Positions 24,114 through 33,400 of a stretch of DNA of 64,000 nucleotides are shown in pieces. The DNA lies in assembly GCF_932526225.1 (NCBI RefSeq), contig NC_064037.1, forward strand, positions 4,608,703 to 4,672,702, in the 5' to 3' direction. Numbering within the stretch: the stretch's first letter is position 1; every line of letters begins with the position of its first letter. The notes under the pieces are model-generated. The model was not told where the DNA came from, did not search any database, and saw only the letters and a list, made by a program, of their open reading frames with translations. This DNA is from Nematostella vectensis. Taxonomy: Eukaryota; Cnidaria; Anthozoa; Actiniaria; Edwardsiidae. A program made the translations under genes and the position numbers.

Positions 24114-24264
24114 TTTATCAATCCATTCGTTAAAAATTTCAAAGATTTGGCGAAAATGATTGATTCCCAATACTACCCTTTTAGCTCCTTCGCTGACAAA
24201 ATGGAGGCTGAAAATAATGGTAGCTGACTAAATCTCTTTAATCACCGCAAAAACTGGACTTGAT

Positions 24265-24498
24265 CTAGAGATTACTTTCTGGGGCGGATGCGTAGACGGT
24301 TGGGATCCTGAGGTCGTACCCAGGCTGCGCGCGGGCACGGTTTTGTATGCTGTCCGGCTTGGGTGATGCCCTCCTGTTCTTCCCGTCCGGTTCCTGGCGT
24401 CGCTCGGAGTTATTTATTAGCTTCAGCTCTGTGCCGCCGTTTGCTGTGATCGCCGGCGCGGGTCGTGTCAGAGCGTCCGTCTCATCGCCCTCAGGAGA
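24265..24498 (-). CDS. Receptor B: cytoplasmic C-tail exon with PDZ ligand
   Basis: The tail of 77 residues starts S-P-E-G-D-E-T-D, shares K-L-I-N-N-S-E-R-R-Q-E-P-D-G with receptor A, and ends V-Y-A-S-A-P-E-S-N-L before TAG. The acceptor (TTATTTCCAG) is good. The end fits a class I PDZ ligand. Confidence 0.85.
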   Translation of the reverse strand, partial: SPEGDETDALTRPAPAITANGGTELKLINNSERRQEPDGKNRRASPKPDSIQNRARAQPGYDLRIPTVYASAPESNL

Positions 24499-27400
24499 CT
24501 GGAAATAAGACAGTGTTATGAAACAAGTATGGGGGAAATTAAACAGAGTTGGATTGACCAATAATTTTTGATAAGCCAAGAAATTAAAGCATACGAATCG
24601 TTACTATATCTCCACCATTAGTCAGGGGCAGTAAGGGTTATTTTCGTGATCCCAAACGGCCTTTTTTGTTTATCGTGAATCGTGTAAAGGACAAATTGAA
24701 AACCGTGATCCGTGATTGCTATATGCCGTGATTCGTGAATGGTGAAATTTGATCAGTGTGAATTGTGATTTATACTCTTTAAAAACCTTGAATCATGATT
24801 TCCGAGTAAAGATTGATCCTTGTCGTCAGTTTATCGTGAAACGTGATTTTTGAAACTCGTGAAACGGGTTACCCACCTCTGGCCTGCCCGGTTCGAGAAC
24901 GTTTCTGCATTTATTCTCCACCAGCAGTAACACCAGTGAGATGGTCGCGCCGCCGCCTAGGATGATAAACACTCCGGCCAAGCTGTGCAGCTCCAGTCTT
25001 TGCGGCGATGAGTCCGTTGATGGCCCCGTCGGACACTCGCTGCTGTCATCCCACCAGCGCAGACGACTCTTCTCGATCTCACCCTCCTCACGGAGCTAAA
25101 ATAAAGGTACTCAGATATGAATTGAAACCTCGATAAAAGTTAAGAATCATGTGGAAGAATCGAAGGAATCATTATGGTGTTTTAAATAATCTTTGATGTG
25201 TCAGAATGATAGTTCATCTCACATAGGACGTAAATGGCTAGCATTTAAACAAACGTAATGCAATTTTACTTTATATTTCGGTAAATTATTTCGTTTTGTT
25301 CGGTACACTTGGCGGTACTCGTTAATAGATTTCATAATAGTGTAGATGTGATCCCTTTAGCGGGATTATTAGAATTTCGCTAGAGTGCAAGTTTACCATG
25401 GATCCTACACGAGGGTCCCACATTAACTTGGTTATATAGGAAAAGCATTATAAAATAGGAGAAACAACAGTAGCACGTGTCGTAATTAATACGAACCGCT
25501 AGCCAAACGAATACCTATACCAATACTACATTGTAGAAAGTCACGTCTACTCTCATCTTGGGTTGTCGGCGAACAGGTTGTCGGTGAACGTGACTTAATT
25601 GATACCCAGCCAAATACATCAAAGTAGAACCCTATTTTTTTACCTCTAAGATGGCGACAGATATCAAGTTTGTCCACTCCGAGTTTCTCCTCATCGCTAG
25701 CGCATAACTCTTGGCGTCAAGCAGGTTTTTCACTAACATCGTGTTGCAGGGCTTACGCATGTTGTAGTAATCGAGTGAGGGTTGGTCTGTCAAGTAAGCA
25801 AACGGTTGCGTACGAGCCTTAAGGACGCCGTACTGTGTGCCATTTACAAATGTCTCCTGGGATTTCATCTGCTGGAACATTGTGGCGTATATGTCGACCT
25901 TGAGACAAGCAGATGTTAACGTAAATTATTTACGGAGAGTTTGAAGGAGGGTCAAGGATTTCTCAGAGGGTGACACCAATATACAAAACAATAAGAAAAA
26001 AATATTACAGAATGTAGATTCGTGGGTTAAAGCTATCATTTCTTCTTAAATTCATGTCCGAAGGGAAGGGGAGGGGAAGATACCATTGGCCCGCCCTGCT
26101 CTGGATTCGCCACTGTGTTATGTGGTTTGACTGTAAGAGGTTATGGGACCAGCAGGACCTGATACCAAATAAAGCGTACCTACATACCGTATTTTAGGAT
26201 AAAAAAAATCTCGAGATTTATTTGGTTCACTTGACAATAGTTATAAGTTAAGGCACCATGACTGATTCTTGTCAGTTTTTTTAAAGCCGCATTGATTCTC
26301 AGGGAAATCCAAGCGTGTTGAGCTTACCTTGGACTCGCTAAAGAATGTGAAGAGTGACCCCCCTTCCTGGACGCCGTACTTTACTGTGTTTTGACTGACA
26401 AGATCCTCCAGAGAGTTGATCTTTGATCGAATGCTCTTGGCTAAAAACAGTAAACGTTGGCTCAGTTACAGTTAATATAATATGTGAGGTAACATTTTAT
26501 AATGCTGTCGGGTGAGTTTGAAAATTTTGAGGAAAAAAAATGTAACACATATCCTAACTTTTTTGTATGAATTTGGAAAAGACCAAATGTGTCGAAGCTA
26601 AGTATAAATGGCGGTAAAGTGAAAGAAATATGGTTGCATTTTTTTTTTAAAGAAAATATTTGAAAGTTGGCAATTTACAAGAAATGCCAAGTTTAAATGG
26701 CAGTTGAGTACAATATATATACGATATATATATATCCTCTCTCTCCCATTTTTGCTTGGCCATATTCTTGTGCGATCAAACTATTCGCTCTGTTCCACTT
26801 TAACCAATGGATGCACTTGCTAAGCAGGCTACTGGATAACCCCAGGCCTGTACCCAGGAGGTGAGGTGGAAGGAGGGAGGGAGGTAGTTCTTTGATAAAA
26901 ATCTAACCACCTCCGAAAGAACAAAAAGGGATTTTTTATGCCTTTGCAGTATCTCCACGGGATGTTTATTGTCGAATTTGGCTACATACCAGAGTGATCT
27001 AGCTTATATTTTTAGTTTTGTCTACAATAGCACGAAAAGCACGAGAACCAAAAGTGTACTTTGGGCCGTTGTGGGGGGGGGGGTGCGTTCGTACCCCCTG
27101 CACCCCCCTGGGTACCCTCTCTCACCTGTGAAATACGCCGCCAAGTTTGCAGTGTAGGTGGAGATTAAGATGAGTGTGAAGAGCCAGAATGCCGCCGCCA
27201 ACACCCTTCCAGAAGTCGACCGAGGTGTATTATCCCCACCCTGCTGAAGAATTGAGGCAACAGCGAACCAGAGACTGTTGGACAAGCTGAACTCGTCGCC
27301 TTCACCCTCACCCGACTTCTCTGCCTGGGTCTTGTAACCTTGAGGGCTGAACCGATCCAAAAACCAGACAATAAGAGACACTAAACCGACCTGTACAAAG

Positions 27401-30400
27401 CAAATAATTGGAAATTGTTACTGTACGCAGTGTTACCTTCTAGCCAGCTCTTGCAGCCGCGGAATCAAAATGCGAGGAGGTCTGCCATGAACAATATGCC
27501 CGCCCTGTGCACTATGTATTAACAAGGATATTTAATAGAGAAAAAAGTGATGTAAAATGATATAGTGTGAAAATAAACTTGTGGGAGGAAAAGGTGAAGA
27601 AATTTACTCAAGATAAAGTCTGGTTAGGTTGTAGATCCGAGATCGATTAAAAGCTTGATTATAAGGCGAGGTTCTTACCACTCCTAATGTGGTGAGCCAA
27701 AGCTTTTCGTCGAAAGGAAGAAGAAAAGCGAACAGGTTGACTTCTTCGCCAGTAGGCTGCTGTAGGATCATGGCGATGCGAAAATCAAGGAAAGGCTTAC
27801 TGAAGTCGATCACCTCCTCCCGCTCGGCTGTTATGGTAATTGGACCAAGTGCAATGTCCGCTTCCTGGGAAGGAGCAAGTAACTTAGTTAGTAGTAAGTA
27901 ATTCTTCAGCAAATTCCCAAATTCTTTTCAATATCATTATCATCAGCAGCAGCACAGCAGCAGCATTTCAACAACATTTTCAACAATAATTAAGGGACCT
28001 CAAGCAACGACGACGGCAACGCAGACGCCGACGGTAAAAAACAATGGGATTTTATTCAGAATTCAATAGCTGCACGTGCAAATGCTTACTGTCTAATACA
28101 TTTCAGCCACTTTCAGTAAAACCACGAGATGTCAAAACTCCAAGTTTCACGGTTAATTGAGGACGCGGACGTTTGCACCGTAAACTCCACTAACTACGTT
28201 CGCTGCTGTAGAAATAATGTCCTTAGTCTATTTTTATCTGTCTCTGACTATAATGTTTTGCTTTTTTATTGCAATTAAATTATTATTGATCGCCACGCGC
28301 GATAACATCGTTTTCGATCGCGTTGTCCTAGCCGTCGTCGCCGTCTTGCTTAAGGTCCCTAATATAATATTATCACCATATTTAACGTCAAGGGCAAATC
28401 ATCATCATAAAAATCCTCGCAATCATTATCGTCATCCACCCCCTTTATGACGTCACAACCTTACCTCTCGGACTAGCTCTCCAATAAGCCCCTGCCACTG
28501 GCCCTCTACCTTGGAGCCATATGAACTCTCCTTGCTGATGCGAATCTCGTACCGGAAATTGAGCTTTCTTGAGAGCAGCTCCATCAGGTCCTTACTAAAG
28601 CCACGGTAACGGTCGTTACCTTTAAGAAGCGACGCGTTGGGTTTGATCATCATGAACGGTTCGTCCTGGAGATAGAAGTAAAAGTAAAGACACTACAATC
28701 AAATTTTGTTTCATTATACTTTCTGAGTCGAATTGTGTCCGCGTGAGACAAAGTAAGTACTCGTCTCTGATTGGTTTATCAGTTTGTTGACAAGATATAA
28801 CCAGTTCTGGTAATGCCCCGCACTGACAATAGAATAATTGCTAACAGATATGCCGGCTTTCTAATGTAACAAACAGTGAACGCTGCTGCTGCACAAAGAA
28901 AAAATACTGTGAGTGTGGTTGCAATGAAAGACAACGAAAAACACTGCCAAACATCTGTCGCCTTACCTCTCTCACGGTGACGATAAGAACTTTGTGCTGG
29001 ACTGGAGGCGCTTTGATGGTCTCTTTACCGCGGAACTCGCATTGAATATCACCCCAGTATTCTCCGTTCCAAAATATTTTCTCTTCTGTGTCCATCGTGA
29101 TCTTGCTGGCTCTAGTTTCGTTATTTACTAAGTGTCCAATCTTCACAAAAATGTACACGATAAGACTACACGATGAAGAATCTGTTGCAAACTAAAAGGC
29201 ATCTCAAAAGGTAGTGCATAGCTTGCAATGGTTCCAATACTACAAAACTCAGAAGGCTGTTATTACAAGGCAATGTTCTAGGTTTGGTGAGATGACACAT
29301 TTAATCTTTAGTGGTAACTTCCGCCGATGCCGGCCCACTTTTTAAAAATATTAAATTTTTCCCTCTTTTTTCGAGATTGTCTCATTAATTCAATAAAAGA
29401 GATCCTTGTATAAAAGTTTGAGCAGCTTATAATGCTCACAAGTTTCCTACTCCGTGTGCTATAAGGGGTATCGAGGGTATTTCCCCGTGTACGCACGGTG
29501 ATAAAAAGCTGTTGTGGACCTTAGAGAGCGCTTACCCTGATTTTTCTAGTCGTTTGCTCGTCTTCCTGCAGTTGCAGATTCAAAATGTCAAATATTTGGA
29601 CGACTCTTTCGTTTGATCCTTGCTTGAAAACCACCGGTCCAGTGAAACCTTGATAGTTGACCTAAGCAAGAAATCATTGTTTTGGTAAAAGAAAAATGGG
29701 TATTCTCCCGTTTGAAAGAGTTTTAAGAAAAAGCATAATGAGGCTGGAACTATTCTTTATTGACTATGGTATGTGTGTGGGTTTATTCGTAGGGAAAAGG
29801 TGATGACCTAGTATTACCGGGCCCGTACCCAGGATTTTTCTTGGGGGGGGGGGGGGGGGGTGGGGGTGCGAAATCCGAAAAAGTGGACCTATAAATCTTG
29901 AAAAAAACACCCCCGAAAAAACAAAAGGATTTATTTATGCCCTTGGCAGTATCTCCAAGGGACTTATATTGTCAGATCTGGCTACAAAAAGTCTGACTTA
30001 TGGATTGATGACATGCCAGAGTGATCTAGCTTATGTTTTATAGTTTTGTCTACGAATAGCATGTCTATTGAGAACCGAAATTGGACTTCTGGCTGTTGTA
30101 GTGGGGTGCGTTCGCACCCCCTGCACCCCTCTGGGTACGGGCCTGATTACTGCGCATGAAAATGCTGGTGATAAACATTATAATCAATGTGAAGCAAGAC
30201 AACGGAGATGATGGCGATGATGATAATGACGACGATGATGATGACGATAAGTTCAACTATGCAGGAGGGCGACGTCGATGATAACGACGACAAAGAAGAA
30301 CACGACGACGGCTACGAGGATGACGACGACGAGGATGATGATGACGATGACGATGCCGATAATGATGAACAACGAATGTGATTGTAATGGTAGATTACCT

Positions 30401-33400
30401 TACTCAAGAAGTTGAGTATGTTGTGTCTCTTCCCTGGCGTAGTGACCAAATTCTTAGGGCAGTATTTGTTACTTTTTGTCTCGTCCACAATAATCGGACT
30501 CAGCATCATCTTTCTTATAGCCAGCCCAACAACGTACATGGAGTCGTTAAGCACGGCATAGGTCAGCTAAAACATTAAACACAACAATGAAGTACATATT
30601 TTGGCCAATGACTCAGTCTCTTTCCTTTAAAGCTCAATAAACCCCCGGATGATCCCTATCAAGATTAAAAAAAAACAATTCCTTCTGCATTAACAAAAAT
30701 GCTATACTTGTATTTATTAGAATGCGTCGTCATTCTTCTTTACCCCAGTGATTTCTGGGTAGCCCCTGTTGTTGCCGACCTCTCGCCTCAGTCTCCCAGT
30801 ATCAGTCGCGTGTAAACGGATGCCAAGGAGACCGCGAAGAGCGAGGGCCGAAATGTTCCCTGGGATTTCCTAGAAACAGTGTAAACAGAGATACATGGTT
30901 AAGCTTTAACAACCTTTTGTATTAGAACCTACAGGAAGTTTTTTAATACCTCTTTTATACAATATGAGGTCATAGTAAGCAAAAAACATTTTTCGAATTC
31001 ATGATAGAGTGTTTTTATAGGACTTTGCTTTCAGTAATTTACTGTAAAATTTACTCAACAATATTAAAGCCTTTTTCAGTATGATCTACTTAAAACCCTC
31101 TGATACTATTATGAATGGTTAGAATAAAGAATGTATGTAATTTTGTTTTCAGCTTTGTTGTATATCGAATGCGAGTTAGATATTTATTTACCATATTTGC
31201 TGTGATCCATTTTGATTCTTTATTGACACACCCTAGCCTCATTGCCTGTGAATTAATGTGTAATAATAAGAAAAAAAAATTTAAATGACTCTTCTATCAA
31301 GCCTTTTCAGTATCCGTAGTTTATCTTGGGTTATAAGAAATTAAATAAATGATCTCCTGGCTCTGTGTGAGAATGTGTGAGATCTTTGTTCGAAGGAAAA
31401 CATTACTCATCAACATATTCCTGTTTCTAAAAATGACACTCTTTCTTGTCTAAAAAAATGTTATGTTTCCTGGAAAAGATATTTGTTTCTAGGAAAAGTC
31501 ATGTCATGTTCTTAAAAGCCGCTATTTATCCTTTTGTCTTTTTTTTTTTTCAAGAAAATTGACTTTGATTCCAAGGAAAAAGTCCAAGAAATTACCTTTT
31601 CCATGAGAGCCCTCATATCCTTTGGAGGACATACGAGTATGACGTAGCTTAACCCAGACCTGAGCAGCTCGGTGAGAGCCTTGGTGTTCTGAGAGTCGTC
31701 GCCTATCACAAGCTCTGGCATCATGTAAGGCATGACACGCTCTCGTCGACGCAGGAGCGAGAAGATGCGTGCTCCCAAGTGAGATCTCTTCCCTGTAATC
31801 AAGAGGTTAAATAGAGATTATACTCACTCTCAGCCAGTATAGCGACCTTATCAATACTCTCACTCTCAGCCAGTATAGCGACCCTATCAATACTCACTCT
31901 CAGCCAGTATAGCGACCTTTCGATACTCACTCAGCCAGTATAGCGACCTTTCAATACTCACTCTCAGCCAGTATAGCGACCTTTCAATACTCACTCTCAG
32001 CCAGTATAGCGACCTTTCAATACTCACTCTCAGCCAGTATAGCGACCTTATCAATACTCACTCTCAGCCAGTATAGCGTCCTTTCAATACTCACTCTCAG
32101 CCAGTATAGCAACCTTATCAATATTCACTCTCAGCCAGTTAGCGACCTTTCAATAGTCACTCTCAGCCAGTTATAGCGACCTTATCAATACTCACAGGCC
32201 AGTATAGCGACCTTATCAATACTCACTCTCAGCCAGTATAGCAACCTTATCAATACTCACTCTCAGAGCGACCTTTCAATACTACTCTCAGCCAGTATAG
32301 CGACCTTTCAATACTCACTCTCAGCCAGTATAGCGACCTTATCAATACTCACTCTCAGCCAGTATAGCAACCTTTCAATACTCACTCTTAGCTATAGCGA
32401 CCTTTCAACACTCACTCTCAGCCAGTATAGCAACCTTATCAATACTCACTCTCAGAGCGACCTTTCAATACTACTCTCAGCCAGTATAGCGACCTTTCAA
32501 TACTCACTCTCAGCCAGTATAGCGACCTTATCAATACTCACTCTCAGCCAGTATAGCAACCTTATCAATACTCACTCTCAGCCAGTATAGCGACCTTATC
32601 AATACTCACTCTCAGACAGTATAGCAACCTTATCAATACTCACTCTCAGCCAGTATAGCAACCTTTAAATACTCACTCTCAGCCAGTATAGCAACCTTAT
32701 CAATACTCTCTCTCAGCCAGTATAGCAACCTTTAAATACTCACTCTCAGCCAGTATAGCGACCTTCTTGACATTGGATTCTTTGGTCAGGTAATGTAGCA
32801 GATTAACCGTAGCCATAGCAGTGGAATCCTCCGGCGGCTGCATCGTGAACACGAACTCACTTTTCCACCGACTTCCATATATGGGTCTCAGCACGACCAT
32901 TGGCACTCGGAGAAGCTCCGCTAAAGCAAACGATCGCTCATCGCCAAATGACAGGTCAAAGATGCAGCTAGCCTCTCGTAGTTTCTTGACCGCATCTAGA
33001 AAGTCGGCATACTATTGTCAGTAAAGTACGGATGGTAAACAATGGTTTCGTCAAGGAGAACGTAATAGCAATGCGTTCATGCCCAACACTCAATCTAGCT
33101 TCGACAGAATTAACAATAAGCAAAGTGTACAAGCTTTAAGCCTTGTTTCTACTTAGCAAATAAAGATAGCAGAGTTTAAAGTAGTTACCCAAGTAATATA
33201 GAAGAGAGAATGTGAAGGGATTGTAAGGCGTCCAATCCCTGGGGTATTTATCGGGGTCCCTGGGCTTGCTACCGTGGAAAGGCGGGATTACCGTAGATCT
33301 CCACCCACCCCTCCACGTAGCCATAATAACCGTAGATCCCCACCCACCCCTCCACGGAGCCATAATTATCGTAGATCCCCTTCAATCCCTCTACGGGTCG

